NCBI GenBank assembly: GCA_048498515.1
Contig: JBEHXV010000013.1
Location: 1-64,000, forward strand
Direction: 5' to 3'
DNA from: UBA4416 sp048498515
GTDB lineage: Bacteria > Bacteroidota > Bacteroidia > B-17B0 > Aurantibacillaceae
Length of the DNA: 64,000 nucleotides
How positions within the stretch are numbered: the first letter of the stretch is position 1; the number at the start of each line of letters is the position of its first letter. The position numbers and the translations under genes were made by a program. The notes under the pieces were generated by a model, which was given only the letters and a program-made list of their open reading frames with translations, made no database searches and was not told where the DNA came from. Shown here piece after piece: positions 44,383 to 53,792 of the stretch.

Positions 44383-46050
44383 TTAGCGGCTTATCACTAT
44401 TTTTTTCTGCTGTTGTTTTCCCGTGTTGTCACGTACGCAAATAAAGTAAACGCCTTCGCTCAGGTTGCTTATCGCTAATTCATACCGCTCCTTGTCTTTA
44501 CCCGTATCACTTATCATTTCTCTGCCCCACACATCTTTTAGTTCAACCCGTTCAATATTCTTACCTGATATAATAAGGACATCGGTTGCCGGGTTAGGAT
44601 AGATGGATACACCGTTTAAAGCATTGGCTGCATGAAGGTTCGTAGGAATACTGGTAGGGTTCCCAAATTTAGCATTGAACAATTGATTGCCGGTAGCGGT
44701 ATAAGTAATGGTTCCAAAAGTACTTACGCCGTTATACAGGCTTCCGTTAAAATATACATTGTCGGCAGTATCAATACTCATATACCTGTTGTAAATGTTT
44801 GATGCCAGGCTGGTGGTAGCCTTATCAAGGCTAAGGGCTGTTTTATTAGTATCCAGCACAGCCAGGAACATACCGTAACCAGTGATTAAAAACGAACCGT
44901 TTTGAAGATGATGACTGAAATAACCGCTTATTAAAACCTTGTTATGATGGTTGACAAGAATAGAAGTTGATTCATGAGCATAAGTACTGTTGCCGAGCGC
45001 CGTTGACCATATGAATGCTCCGGCGGAATTGTATTTAAACACAAAGATATTGTATGTTCCAGTATTGTTAATAATAGTGGCAGGGGATGTAAAGGTATTG
45101 GATTCGCAATAACCTGTTACATATATGTTATCCAATCCGTCAACGTCAAGATCGGCTACCTCGGTATACCCTGCTCCTGTAATTGCTTTAATAAAATGTG
45201 TGGTCCCTGTAGCTGCATTCACCGACATAATATAGGAGTCGGCTGCTGTATTGCCCGGACTCAATAGACTATCCACTCCAAAAATAAATTCTTTTCCCCT
45301 GAAGGTTCCGCCGGCAATAACGTGGTTTTGGTCGTGAGAAACTTTAATGGTTAAGCCTTCGGAATAATCAAAACCACCTGTAATGCTAATCCCTTTCCTG
45401 GCCCAGTTGTAATTACCGGCTGCGTCCATTTTAAGCATGAAAAAATCTGAATACGGACCTGCTGAAGAAATTGTAATTCCGGAAGCAAGGCTCACGTTTC
45501 CAAAAAACAAACCCGTAGCGTAAATGTTGTTCAACGTATCGGTTGCCAAAGCATACACGGCATCCCAATTCCCCGATGATGTGCCTCCGAATGATTTTGC
45601 CCAAATGGTATTACCGGTGTTATCCAATTTAGCAATAAAGGCATCAAATCCTCCATTGGAGCTAAGCAGTGTTGCGCCCATTGCCATTGTTTGAGAAAAT
45701 TTTCCACCAAGAATAATGTTGCCGCTATGGTCAAGCGCAATTCCGGTTGCTTCATCTTCCAGGGTGCTTCCAAATCGTTTTGCCCATATGGCTATACCAT
45801 TAGGGTCGCGCTTAATCACATAAATGTCTTTGTTGCCCGCACTGGTAAGCGACATGGTTGGAGCAACAATAAAGGTGTTGCTAAAGGTGCCTGTGGAATA
45901 TGTATAACCAAGAGCATCGGAAACGATCTTGCCCGGAATGGAATTGGCCAGCGTATTGGTAGATGCGCTTAGCCACTGCCAGGTTTGCGCTTTTACAATA
46001 ACCGACAAGAATAGCAACGATATGAAAAGCGTGATCTTAAATAATTTCAT
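44383..46050 (-). CDS. SBBP/beta-propeller T9SS cargo protein
   Basis: Secreted protein of 555 residues. The signal peptide ends at VIVKAQ. Repeats of the SBBP type fill about 30-460 ('IYVIKRDPNGIAIWAKRFGS', 'AFIAKLDNTGNTIWAKSFGG'). A T9SS type A sorting domain starts near 480 ('VSIYPNPATDVLIISGKN') and ends '...GKQQQKKIVISR'. It is convergent with the response regulator, with only three bases between the stops. It resembles the 1,334-residue SBBP protein in domain type but is much shorter. Confidence 0.87.
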   Translation of the reverse strand: MKLFKITLFISLLFLSVIVKAQTWQWLSASTNTLANSIPGKIVSDALGYTYSTGTFSNTFIVAPTMSLTSAGNKDIYVIKRDPNGIAIWAKRFGSTLEDEATGIALDHSGNIILGGKFSQTMAMGATLLSSNGGFDAFIAKLDNTGNTIWAKSFGGTSSGNWDAVYALATDTLNNIYATGLFFGNVSLASGITISSAGPYSDFFMLKMDAAGNYNWARKGISITGGFDYSEGLTIKVSHDQNHVIAGGTFRGKEFIFGVDSLLSPGNTAADSYIMSVNAATGTTHFIKAITGAGYTEVADLDVDGLDNIYVTGYCESNTFTSPATIINNTGTYNIFVFKYNSAGAFIWSTALGNSTYAHESTSILVNHHNKVLISGYFSHHLQNGSFLITGYGMFLAVLDTNKTALSLDKATTSLASNIYNRYMSIDTADNVYFNGSLYNGVSTFGTITYTATGNQLFNAKFGNPTSIPTNLHAANALNGVSIYPNPATDVLIISGKNIERVELKDVWGREMISDTGKDKERYELAISNLSEGVYFICVRDNTGKQQQKKIVISR

Positions 46051-46097
46051 TTTTTATGCCTGAAATGTAAAGGTATGAAATTAAGCCTTTGTATTTT

Positions 46098-46643
46098 TTA
46101 ATTCGTTGTTGCAGCGGCCAATTTAACATTCATTTGCTCGGTTTGATGTTTTTTTATGGCTTTAGTAGCGTCTTTTGCCATTTGCTTATGGTGTTGCACT
46201 ATTTTTACTGTTGCCGAAGCAAAACTTTTCAGGTCAATATCATCGCCTTTTCTGGCTTCGTTCTTATACAGGCGGATATCTTTTTTATGATCGTTGACCA
46301 TGCATTTTGTATAAGCTTTGTCAAAATCGCTTCCTTGTTTTTCAGCCATAAGGTCATAAGTGTTTTGTCCTTTTTCGTTCAATACGATTGAAACAGTAAC
46401 TTCCTGCCTGGCTGCCAAAGCGCTGAGGGCCGTATTTGACTTTGAATGATCGGCCATCATTTGCTGTCCCAGTGTTTTAATTTCGGGAGCTTTGGCTCTG
46501 ACCTGGGCCAGCTCACCAAGTTTTACTTCCAGTAAATTACTTTGCGAAGCATCTTCAATAAACTGTTTGTCGCGTGCTGATGGCTGGGCATTGATGAATA
46601 GGCATGCCAATAAAAAGGAGATAATTGTAAATGTTGTTCTCAT
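46098..46643 (-). CDS. DUF4142 domain periplasmic protein
   Basis: Protein of 181 residues with a signal peptide ending at FINAQ (about residue 19) and one DUF4142 domain. The family pattern is clear: 'FIEDASQSNLLEVKLGELA' at the start, 'IKTLGQQMMADHSKSN' in the middle with the His of a possible metal or ligand site, and 'VNDHKKDIRLYKNEA' later. It is a helical, ferritin-like bundle by family knowledge. Function is unsettled in general. It lies six bases downstream of the PepSY-like gene and is co-oriented with it. Confidence 0.87.
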   Translation of the reverse strand: MRTTFTIISFLLACLFINAQPSARDKQFIEDASQSNLLEVKLGELAQVRAKAPEIKTLGQQMMADHSKSNTALSALAARQEVTVSIVLNEKGQNTYDLMAEKQGSDFDKAYTKCMVNDHKKDIRLYKNEARKGDDIDLKSFASATVKIVQHHKQMAKDATKAIKKHQTEQMNVKLAAATTN

Positions 46644-46649
46644 GATACA

Positions 46650-47159
46650 TTATTTTTTTGTTTCCTTTTTTTGCTGCTGTTTTTTCTGAACCGGCTTCTC
46701 CGTTTTTTTCTCCGCTTTGCCTGCCATGTATTTCCCGTCCTTATCAAGCCATATCACTTCCGATTTGCGTTTAATGTAATACAAGCGGTTGCCCATGTCA
46801 TCTTCGGTTACCCAGACCTGTGGTTCTTCGTTGGGATAATTGGTGAGGTAAAAATCACTAACGCCTGCGGGATAATTTGAACGGTCCAGCTCATTGTCAT
46901 TACGAATGATATTGCCGTTCCCGTCATACACAATGGCTTTTCCCTTGTTTGTTTTTTTATCCCTGTACTCAGCTTTGTAATTAGGCCCGTCCATTACCCA
47001 GGCTGGTGCTGCCTCAGGGTAATCGGTGCTGAACTTATTGGAAATGGAAGAAGGGGCGGCTATGCCATCAGGTACAGGCATGCCTTTTCCCGTATCGGTT
47101 TGTGCTGTTAATGAAACAACAGCAAAAAATGAAGCGAGGATTGAAGTGTAACGTTTCAT
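46650..47159 (-). CDS. PepSY-like periplasmic protein
   Basis: Secreted protein of 169 residues. I chose the ATG at 47159 (MKRYTSILASFFAVVSLTAQ), which gives a clean signal peptide; a longer frame to 47201 adds 14 residues before it. Two PepSY-like (DUF2874 type) half-repeats follow: 'FSTDYPEAAPAWVMDGPNYK' with 'IVYDGNGNII', and 'LTNYPNEEPQVWVTEDDMG' with 'IWLDKDGKYM'. The C-terminus is a lysine/glutamine-rich tail (KKTEKPVQKKQQQKK). It probably binds peptides or is an inhibitor-like periplasmic domain protein. The gene is directly upstream of the DUF4142 gene. Confidence 0.8.
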   Translation of the reverse strand: MKRYTSILASFFAVVSLTAQTDTGKGMPVPDGIAAPSSISNKFSTDYPEAAPAWVMDGPNYKAEYRDKKTNKGKAIVYDGNGNIIRNDNELDRSNYPAGVSDFYLTNYPNEEPQVWVTEDDMGNRLYYIKRKSEVIWLDKDGKYMAGKAEKKTEKPVQKKQQQKKETKK

Positions 47160-47278
47160 GACCGCAGGTTTATACCAAACAGCATGAAAATTATATGCCA
47201 TAGCCTGTAAGCAAGCTAATGCTATATTCCTGGTTTTCAGGGCTCAATTGAGGAAATATTTGGGCACTAAGGGGTAAT

Positions 47279-47512
47279 TCAGCTCTTTTGTTCGGCTTTG
47301 ATCCGGTCGAGCAAAAATTCTAAACCGTTCAGTTTTATTTCGTACAATGTTTGCAACAGCATACCCAGTTTCCCTTCCGGAAAGCCTTTTCGGTTAAACC
47401 ACTCCAGGTAAGAAACCGGCAGCCTGTATAAAATGGTGCCTTTATAACGCCCATAAGGCATGGGCATATTGACAAGGTCGATGAGTAATTGTGGATTTGT
47501 GCCGTCTAACAT
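47279..47512 (-). CDS. DUF3820 family small protein
   Basis: Small cytoplasmic protein of 77 residues with the DUF3820 pattern: 'MPMPYGRYKGTILYRLPVSY' followed by LEWFNRKGFPEGKLGMLLQ and 'LNGLEFLLDRI'. The family is small, basic and of unresolved function. It starts three bases after the stop of the SpoIIE phosphatase gene, so the pair is one transcription unit. Confidence 0.85.
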   Translation of the reverse strand: MLDGTNPQLLIDLVNMPMPYGRYKGTILYRLPVSYLEWFNRKGFPEGKLGMLLQTLYEIKLNGLEFLLDRIKAEQKS

Positions 47513-47515
47513 CGT

Positions 47516-49840
47516 TTAAATTCTTAAGCCTACCACACACACATCATCAATTTGTTCAAGATTGCCTCTCCAGTCTTCAAATGTTGCGTTTAACTTGCTA
47601 CGCTGAATGTCCAGGGGCTCTGTGCTGATCTCGGCCAGTAAACTGTTAAGGGTTTTGTATTTGAATTTTTTTCCTTTAGGTCCGCCAAACTGGTCGGCAT
47701 ACCCGTCGGTATACAAATAGATCATGTCGCCTTTCTGAAAATCAATGGTGTTGAGTGTGAACGAGTCGTTTTTAACGCCCACGCCAACCGGCATTTTATC
47801 GGCTTTGTATTCAATGATCTCCTTGTTACGTATAACAATTGGGGCATTGTGTGCTCCGGCATAAGTGATCGTGTTGTTTAGCCGATCAAAACACATCACA
47901 ATGCCATCCATGCCATCCTGGCCGCCTTCCTGCGAAATATATTTTATCAGTCGCTTGCGGACATGGTTTAAAATTTCGTGTGGTTCGGCAATGCTCTTAT
48001 CACGAATAGCTTCATTCAGGAATGAAATATTCAGCAGGCTCATGAAGGCGCCCGGCACACCATGGCCGGTGCTATCGCAAACCGTCAGGTAAAAACGATT
48101 ATCGGTAATGGTTTCGTTATAACTGCTTATTTTTGTAGTGGCCCAGTAAAAATCGCCACTCACAATGGCTTTTGGTTTAAATAATACAAAATGTTCGGGC
48201 AAGTGCTTTTTCAAATACTCATCCTTTGCCAGAATGGTAGTTTGAATGCGGTGTGCGTAATGAATGGAGTCGACAATCTCTTTTTGTTTTTCCTGGATAA
48301 TGTTTTTTTGTTCTACAATCTCAGCGGTGCGTTCTGTCACCTTATCCTCAAGGTTGTGGTTAATATGGCGCAAATCGCTAATGAGGGTGTTGATACTGGA
48401 TTGCATTTTTTTGAAACTTTGGGCCAGCACACCAATCTCATCTTTTTTTCCGGTTTTTATCTCAATGTCCATATTGCCTTTGGCAAGTTCCAGCGCATCG
48501 GCAGTTAATTCTTTTAAAGGCCTTGTAATTGCCCTCGACACAAAATAAGAAGTGGCGAATACCGCAACCAATAAACAGATAAAGGCAATGAAGATGTTGT
48601 TTCGTAAGGTCACTACATTTTTAAACGCTTCCTTTTCGTCTATCTCGCTCATAATGGCCCAGTGCATGTCTTTTATTTTTAAGGGCTTATAAGCCGATAA
48701 TACCGGAACTCCACGGTAATCTGAAAAGATTCGTGCATTGGTTTCTCCCTTCAGGGCCGCAATTGAACCTTCGGTTTTTACCTGCTGCAGGTCAATGGAG
48801 CTGTTGAAACGTTTTATTTTGGTGATGGTCTTATCATCTATGTTAATATCGTGCAGCATATGAAAGTAATTGACGCTGTCTTCAATTAAAAAACGCGACT
48901 GGTTGCGCAAGGTATAATCATCGCCTACAATATAACTTTCGCCCGAACTGCCCAGGCCTACATTAAGCCAGCGTTGCTTATTGGTCATAATATCATTGAT
49001 CTTGTCAATAGGCATTTGAAAAACCAGGACGCCTGTTTTTTTATCGCCATCAAAAATGGGGCAGGCAATAAAGGAAGCGGGAGCGTTATAAGACGCAATA
49101 TAGGGCTTGAAATCCACGAGCTTTGTAAAATCTTTTTTATCGGATGCTTCTGCCGCCCTGAATGCCTGGGCTAAATTGGTGTTTCTAAAAGGGCCGGTTT
49201 TTAGTGAAGTGGCAAAATCCACTTCTTTATAAACCGTATACACAATATTCCCGGTTTCAGCATCAATTAAAAATATGTCGTAATAGCCAAACTTTTCGAG
49301 AAAATGTTTTAAGCCAGCATGGTATTTTACATGCGCTTTGGTATAAGAGCTCGCATCGTTAGCCTGTAATAAATTATGTTTTTCTCCGGTTTTATTCGGG
49401 TTCGAGGCAAAGTACAGATCCTGCAGGAGTATGGTGTTGTCATCAAAGGCAATGCTGCTAATAACCGAATCGGGAACAAGATTCTCTTTAAGTTGTTTAA
49501 TGTATTCGGTCTCAATATAATGATCGACCCTTTGTTTTATAACTTCCGATTCTTTACCCGAAACCGCCAGCTCCTGGTTAATGGCATTAAACCCTCTTTT
49601 AAAATCCTTCATGGCGTCAATTATCATCGGATTTTCTGCGCTTGTAATGATCTCGTCCTGGATGATCTGGAAATAATCCTCTATTTGCGTGGCTTTCATT
49701 TCACGAATGGCGGTTAATTCATCAAATGATTGTTTTTCGAGCGATTGTTTGGCACGTAAATAACTAATGATGCCTATCACTGTCATCGACAGGAAAGCGA
49801 TGAGGAAAAAGGTAACTGTTATTTTTACGCCGATTTTCAT
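47516..49840 (-). CDS. Membrane sensor with HAMP and SpoIIE phosphatase domain
   Basis: Signal-transducing PP2C-type phosphatase of 774 residues. A first membrane helix lies near residues 7-27. A large periplasmic sensor of dCache type covers about 35-400, with 'LLDAETGNIVYTVYKEVDFA' style motifs. A second membrane helix is near 415-435 and HAMP near 436-490 ('RAITRPLKELTADALELAKG'). A coiled coil near 500-540 links to the SpoIIE/RsbU domain. That domain's metal-binding motifs are 'IVSGDFYWA', 'LTVCDSTGHGVPGAFMSLL' and 'GDMIYLYTDGYADQFGG'. It likely dephosphorylates an anti-sigma-antagonist type partner, not present here. Confidence 0.92.
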   Translation of the reverse strand: MKIGVKITVTFFLIAFLSMTVIGIISYLRAKQSLEKQSFDELTAIREMKATQIEDYFQIIQDEIITSAENPMIIDAMKDFKRGFNAINQELAVSGKESEVIKQRVDHYIETEYIKQLKENLVPDSVISSIAFDDNTILLQDLYFASNPNKTGEKHNLLQANDASSYTKAHVKYHAGLKHFLEKFGYYDIFLIDAETGNIVYTVYKEVDFATSLKTGPFRNTNLAQAFRAAEASDKKDFTKLVDFKPYIASYNAPASFIACPIFDGDKKTGVLVFQMPIDKINDIMTNKQRWLNVGLGSSGESYIVGDDYTLRNQSRFLIEDSVNYFHMLHDINIDDKTITKIKRFNSSIDLQQVKTEGSIAALKGETNARIFSDYRGVPVLSAYKPLKIKDMHWAIMSEIDEKEAFKNVVTLRNNIFIAFICLLVAVFATSYFVSRAITRPLKELTADALELAKGNMDIEIKTGKKDEIGVLAQSFKKMQSSINTLISDLRHINHNLEDKVTERTAEIVEQKNIIQEKQKEIVDSIHYAHRIQTTILAKDEYLKKHLPEHFVLFKPKAIVSGDFYWATTKISSYNETITDNRFYLTVCDSTGHGVPGAFMSLLNISFLNEAIRDKSIAEPHEILNHVRKRLIKYISQEGGQDGMDGIVMCFDRLNNTITYAGAHNAPIVIRNKEIIEYKADKMPVGVGVKNDSFTLNTIDFQKGDMIYLYTDGYADQFGGPKGKKFKYKTLNSLLAEISTEPLDIQRSKLNATFEDWRGNLEQIDDVCVVGLRI

Positions 49841-49993
49841 TTCAATAATAGCGGATTAAAAATAAGCCTTTTAAATTGAAAAACAAGGTAAATTCAGTGG
49901 AGAATCTGAGTCTTGTAGCATTTTTCTTTACTTTTTTCCTTGATAAAAAAGTAATTGGAAAGGTTATGTTGTGAAATAATGTAGGATTATTTT

Positions 49994-50071
49994 CGTCATT
50001 GCGAGGAGGGACGACGAAGCAATCTCACACAAAGTTGGGTTTGAGATTGCTTCACTTCGTTCGCAATGACG
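49994..50071. repeat. REP-like palindrome, family B
   Basis: The arms CGTCATTGCGAGGAGGGACG...GCAATCTCA and TGAGATTGCTTCACTTCGTT...GCAATGACG are complementary at their outer and inner ends. It sits in the 297-base gap before the SpoIIE gene. Apart from it I see nothing in this gap. Confidence 0.75.
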
Positions 50072-50137
50072 CGCAGAATATAACTGCTTTAAAATCCTAC
50101 GTTATTCTAATAAACAATGATTGAAAATAACATGAGC

Positions 50138-50614
50138 TTACATGATCTTCTCAAGATCATTCATGTAATCCTGTTGAAGGTCTTCGTGCAGGGATTGAAT
50201 GAGGGCGTTGATCTTTTTTAATTCCTGTTCATACAGGTTTACCAATAATTGACTTTTATGATAAGGAATGCCTGATTGTTTGAGTTTTGCACAGAAATAA
50301 ATATGAAGTTCAGCCGCCAGCGCTTTATCATTCACATACTTGCAATATTTAGTAATAATGCGGAGTAATTTACGCAGGGATTTTTTGACATAATATAAAT
50401 TTGACTGTAGTTTTAACTCCATGAAATGCGCATCAATTTCCTTTTTTACGCCCAATATGAAATTCGGTTTATCATGCGCTTCAAAAAGCAGGTAATCTAA
50501 AAACTCTTTATTGTCTTTTTTATATTTTGCCAGGTTAAGGCAAAGCTCTGCCAGCTGTTTTGGTGGCAATTCCTGCAATTCTTTTTTAAGTTCGGATATG
50601 CTTGCGGTTTTCAA
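50138..50614 (-). CDS. Conserved-type cytoplasmic helical protein, unknown function
   Basis: Protein of 158 residues, almost wholly helical and very basic (many Lys, Leu, Tyr). No motif is recognised. The first 30 residues (SISELKKELQELPPKQLAEL) and the end (EQELKKINALIQSLHEDLQQ) may form coiled-coil segments. The start is TTG at 50614, six bases after the stop of the secreted-protein gene upstream; no earlier ATG fits. It may be in one transcript with that gene. Confidence 0.7.
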   Translation of the reverse strand: MKTASISELKKELQELPPKQLAELCLNLAKYKKDNKEFLDYLLFEAHDKPNFILGVKKEIDAHFMELKLQSNLYYVKKSLRKLLRIITKYCKYVNDKALAAELHIYFCAKLKQSGIPYHKSQLLVNLYEQELKKINALIQSLHEDLQQDYMNDLEKIM

Positions 50615-50620
50615 TGGCGC

Positions 50621-51520
50621 TTATGGATTAAAAAGTTTATACGCGTTTACAGAGCCGGTATTATTTTCCAGCTTTAAAAGAAGCAGGCCCTTGCTTAACC
50701 GGCGCGTAGATATAATAGTGTTTGTGTCCTGTTCTTCAGCATAAAATTCAAGTTTGCCTTCTGTATTGTAGATGCATACTTTAAAACCGTTAATTCCGTG
50801 TAAGCCATTAACCAGGATCTGTTGCGCATCAAAATCCTGGCTCACCGTAAAATGCCGGGAAGGAAAAATATCTTTGACACTTAAAGGATACACGGGGCTA
50901 CAATCGGCAATAGAATCCAGTTGCGCGTACTCATGAATACCGTTATGAAAAAAACAGCTTAATTGCCCCACGTCATTTATTTGTGGCGGGGCACCCGGCG
51001 TGTTTATCAGGCACAATGAGCCAATACCTTCGACCCAAACTGTATTCTTTGTTATTGAAACAACAGTATCAAGCGAGTGCAGGTAAAAATAACGATGGCT
51101 TTTTGTCAATAATGGTTTTAGAATGATAGAATCAACTACAAAAGAGCCCGCATACTTGGGGTAGGGGCTACCAGGGTTTTGAACGCTAACCGTGTCATTT
51201 ACCTGAACCGCAAAATCGTACAGCAGGTATTCTCTTGGCGCGCCGGTATCGGCAAGCATTCGCATATACACTTTGCGGTTTGTGGTGTCTTCCCTGATCA
51301 GGAAATTTTTGTTATAGTGGTACTTATCCAAAAAGGTGTAATGTTGCAGGTTCACAACCGTATCGCCAATGGTATAATATTTATCGGTACTACAGCCAAA
51401 ATAACAATTGGTCACATGCCATTCGGAATAAGCACTCAGCATAGGAATATAACCTTGCGCGTTAACTGATACCGGGCGCAAGGAAATTGCGGCGAGTAAG
51501 ACCATTAACTTCAACATCAT
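50621..51520 (-). CDS. Secreted protein with degenerate T9SS-like tail
   Basis: Protein of 299 residues. I chose ATG 51520 (MMLKLMVLLAAISLRPVSVN) over a TTG six codons earlier; either gives a signal peptide. The body is unknown, with Cys residues in 'TNCYFGCSTD' near the N-terminus and CFFHNG and DCSP later. The final 80 residues resemble a type A sorting domain without the 'YPNP' box: 'NGFKVCIYNTEGKLEF' and 'RRLSKGLLLLKLENNTGS'. It is therefore a probable T9SS cargo. It is the first gene of a short unit with the 158-residue protein. Confidence 0.7.
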   Translation of the reverse strand: MMLKLMVLLAAISLRPVSVNAQGYIPMLSAYSEWHVTNCYFGCSTDKYYTIGDTVVNLQHYTFLDKYHYNKNFLIREDTTNRKVYMRMLADTGAPREYLLYDFAVQVNDTVSVQNPGSPYPKYAGSFVVDSIILKPLLTKSHRYFYLHSLDTVVSITKNTVWVEGIGSLCLINTPGAPPQINDVGQLSCFFHNGIHEYAQLDSIADCSPVYPLSVKDIFPSRHFTVSQDFDAQQILVNGLHGINGFKVCIYNTEGKLEFYAEEQDTNTIISTRRLSKGLLLLKLENNTGSVNAYKLFNP

Positions 51521-51562
51521 ATTTCTGCTTATAATCAAAATTTAAAACCCCTTTTTTTTAAA

Positions 51563-51961
51563 TTAATAGAAAATAGAAAGCATCTCGGGTTCAATGCGTT
51601 TTGGTCTTTTGCTGTGGCTATCAAGCAGGTACCAGGTAGTTTTTACCTTGGCATATACCTGGTCGGTTTCGCGGTCGCAAATATTGACAAAGCGTTCTGA
51701 TTTTGCCCCACTGTATTCCTCATTGACCCAGGTTTTTGCAACGAGCTTGCTGTTTAAAAGTGCTGATCTCAGGTAGTCGATCTCGTGCCTGCTCACCACC
51801 CATAAATTTTGCTCTTTCATGGCGTCTGTTGCTACAGCGTTCCAATGTGCAATGGCAATTTCCTGCACCCATTTCAGGTAAATAATATTATTCACATGTC
51901 CCAGCTGGTCGATGTCGCTTTCGGTAATAGTAATAGGATATTCAAATATTTTGGTAGGCAT
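51563..51961 (-). CDS. Acyl-CoA thioesterase, 4HBT/YbgC type
   Basis: Hotdog-fold thioesterase of 132 residues hydrolysing acyl-CoA. The 4-hydroxybenzoyl-CoA thioesterase motif 'SDIDQLGHVNNIIYLKWVQE' is present with the catalytic Asp at about residue 18 and the conserved GHVNN. Length matches YbgC-like enzymes. Substrate chain length is not predictable. It starts three bases after the YdeI-like gene ends and is followed by the secreted-protein gene, so it could be part of a longer minus-strand unit. Confidence 0.9.
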   Translation of the reverse strand: MPTKIFEYPITITESDIDQLGHVNNIIYLKWVQEIAIAHWNAVATDAMKEQNLWVVSRHEIDYLRSALLNSKLVAKTWVNEEYSGAKSERFVNICDRETDQVYAKVKTTWYLLDSHSKRPKRIEPEMLSIFY

Positions 51962-51964
51962 GGT

Positions 51965-52453
51965 TCAGCTGTTTTCTTTGGCGTATAGTTTTAATCCTTT
52001 GTTTAAGCGGTTAATGGCTTTTGCCATCCGTTCTATTTTTGTTTCTTCTTTTTTAGCGGAGTAGATCCACTGTATATAATATTTTTGCTCGCTTTCCGAT
52101 AGCTTCATGAAAAAGGAATAAGCCACAGGTTCATCCTGCAGGCATATCAACAGTTCTTCCGGTAAGTTCATCGGTTCGTCATCAGGGTACAAGGTAACCA
52201 TTACCCAGTCGCCATCTTTTTTGTTGATCTGTTTACGGATCTCGGCTTTTACAGGTAAAAACAGCTCTCCTTCCTTTGTGGGCATCAGGTGGAATTTGCG
52301 AAACTCGTAACCATCAATAAAACCCCTTACTTTTCTGAAACCAAATTTTCCGTTGCTGCTTTTTTTAATACCGGCAATCTTTGTAAAGGTCCAGCCGCCT
52401 TTGCCATGAAACTTTTCGAGCAAGCATTTTTTATGGACCAGTGGTTTTTCCAA
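51965..52453 (-). CDS. DUF1905/YdeI-like protein
   Basis: Protein of 162 residues. The first 90 follow DUF1905 ('GGWTFTKIAGIKKSSNGKFG', 'KVRGFIDGYEFRKFHLMPTK', then 'IRKQINKKDGDWV'). The last 60 follow the helical YdeI/OmpD-associated tail ('LSESEQKYYIQWIYSAKKEE', then 'IERMAKAINRLNKG'). The family is linked to bacteriocin or metal stress in other bacteria, without a settled mechanism. Start is TTG at 52453; no ATG is available nearby. It is cytoplasmic. Confidence 0.85.
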   Translation of the reverse strand: MEKPLVHKKCLLEKFHGKGGWTFTKIAGIKKSSNGKFGFRKVRGFIDGYEFRKFHLMPTKEGELFLPVKAEIRKQINKKDGDWVMVTLYPDDEPMNLPEELLICLQDEPVAYSFFMKLSESEQKYYIQWIYSAKKEETKIERMAKAINRLNKGLKLYAKENS

Positions 52454-52560
52454 CGCAATATTATTTATACAAAGATAAGGTTTTATTATGCCCTGTAGTT
52501 TCTGATATCAAAATTCTATAACATCTTAACATCCTTTTTATTCGTATATTAATTATCTCA

Positions 52561-53538
52561 ATGAACTATTTTTTTCTATATTTTTCCATTTGCCTGTTCT
52601 TATGCAGCAATGCTTTTTCACAAGTCGCCGATAGTGCGGCAGCGCCCCATAAATTAGAGAACTACATTCGTCTGCAATACGATAATGATTTTTTCAGCGC
52701 CACCGACCGGTATTACACACAAGGCATCCAATTATCCATTATTCATCCTGTTATCCGGTTCTCACCTTTTTCGTACGCATTAATCCGTTTAAATAAAAAT
52801 GCGCTTAACTATTACGGCTTGCAGTTTGAGCAGGATTGTTTTACACCCCGCAGCATTCGTTACGATACCCTGAACTACACCGAGCGGCCCTATGCTGCTA
52901 TCTTTTTTGTAGCGCATTCTTTAGCTTCTTTAAATCCTGAGAAAAAAATAGCGCTGAAAACTCAATTGGACCTTGGCGTCATTGGCCCCTGCGCCCGCTG
53001 CGAAGATGAACAGAAAGCCATTCACCGTTCATTGGTAAACATACAGCCGCTTGGTTGGGAGTACCAGTTGAAAACCGATTATATTATTAATTACAGGGTC
53101 CTGTTCGAAAAAGGCATTTTTAATAAAAAGAACCGCGAGGTCATTGTTAATACAGCTGCCAGGCTGGGAACCATTTATACCGATGCTTCGGCAGGTATTA
53201 CCGGCCGCATGGGCTTTTTTAGTCCTTATTTCAGCAACCTGGGTATGGATAAGGAGCATGTTTACCGCCGATCGAATTTCCAGTTTTATGGAATCTTAAA
53301 AGGTAATGTAAGCTTGGTAGGCTATAATGCCACCTTGCAGGGAGGCGTATTTAACCACGAGAATAGTTACACGGTTTCAAATGATAAGATTGACAGGGTA
53401 GTTCTGGACGGGCTTGCCGGATTTGTACTGACCTACAAACGCATCAGCCTCGAATACAGTAAACTTTACATTAGCCGCGAATTTGCAGGAGGGCTCGATC
53501 ATGGTTGGGGTAAATGTGTGATTATGTATTGTTTTTAA
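52561..53538 (+). CDS. LpxR-type lipid A deacylase (DUF2219)
   Basis: Outer-membrane beta-barrel of 325 residues that removes the 3'-acyloxyacyl group from lipid A in characterised relatives. The signal peptide ends near 20 (NAFSQ). Active-site features are visible: 'YDNDFFSATDRYYTQG' with Asn42 and Asp43, and 'GPCARCEDEQKAIHRSLVNI' with His155, followed by QPLGWEYQ. The last residue is Phe, as is usual for barrel proteins. It is monocistronic, with a shared terminator between it and the convergent sigma factor gene. Confidence 0.87.
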   Translation: MNYFFLYFSICLFLCSNAFSQVADSAAAPHKLENYIRLQYDNDFFSATDRYYTQGIQLSIIHPVIRFSPFSYALIRLNKNALNYYGLQFEQDCFTPRSIRYDTLNYTERPYAAIFFVAHSLASLNPEKKIALKTQLDLGVIGPCARCEDEQKAIHRSLVNIQPLGWEYQLKTDYIINYRVLFEKGIFNKKNREVIVNTAARLGTIYTDASAGITGRMGFFSPYFSNLGMDKEHVYRRSNFQFYGILKGNVSLVGYNATLQGGVFNHENSYTVSNDKIDRVVLDGLAGFVLTYKRISLEYSKLYISREFAGGLDHGWGKCVIMYCF

Positions 53539-53553
53539 TTCCACTATGTTGAC

Positions 53554-53657
53554 TGTCACTTCGAGTAGTTCCGACGTAAGGAGGAACATATCGAGAAGTG
53601 AGATTGAAGTATTCAGTTCTCGATACGCTTCTCTGCGTTCTGCTACTCGAACTGACA
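53554..53657. repeat. REP-like palindrome, family A, long form
   Basis: Left end TGTCACTTCGAGTAG and right end CTACTCGAACTGACA are complementary with one mismatch. An inner pair (ATCGAGAA with TTCTCGAT) extends the stem. The TGTCA/TGACA ends and the TCGAG core relate it to 5006-5076. Confidence 0.7.
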
Positions 53658-53712
53658 ATTATTTTTCCCAGGTGTCTGTCTTGTCGGAGTCGGGACCCCA
53701 AAATAACCGCAT

Positions 53713-53742
53713 AAAAAAGCCTCGGGTTACCCCGAAGCTTTT
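53713..53742. terminator. Bidirectional terminator between lpxR-like and sigma factor genes
   Basis: AAAAGCCTCGGG and CCCGAAGCTTTT form a 12-position stem with one mismatch and the loop TTAC. A run of A precedes it and T follows, so it serves both convergent genes. Confidence 0.8.
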
Positions 53743-53792
53743 CACAAAAACAAAAAACAATCATCGCAACATAAACCAGCCCGTAGTTTCTC

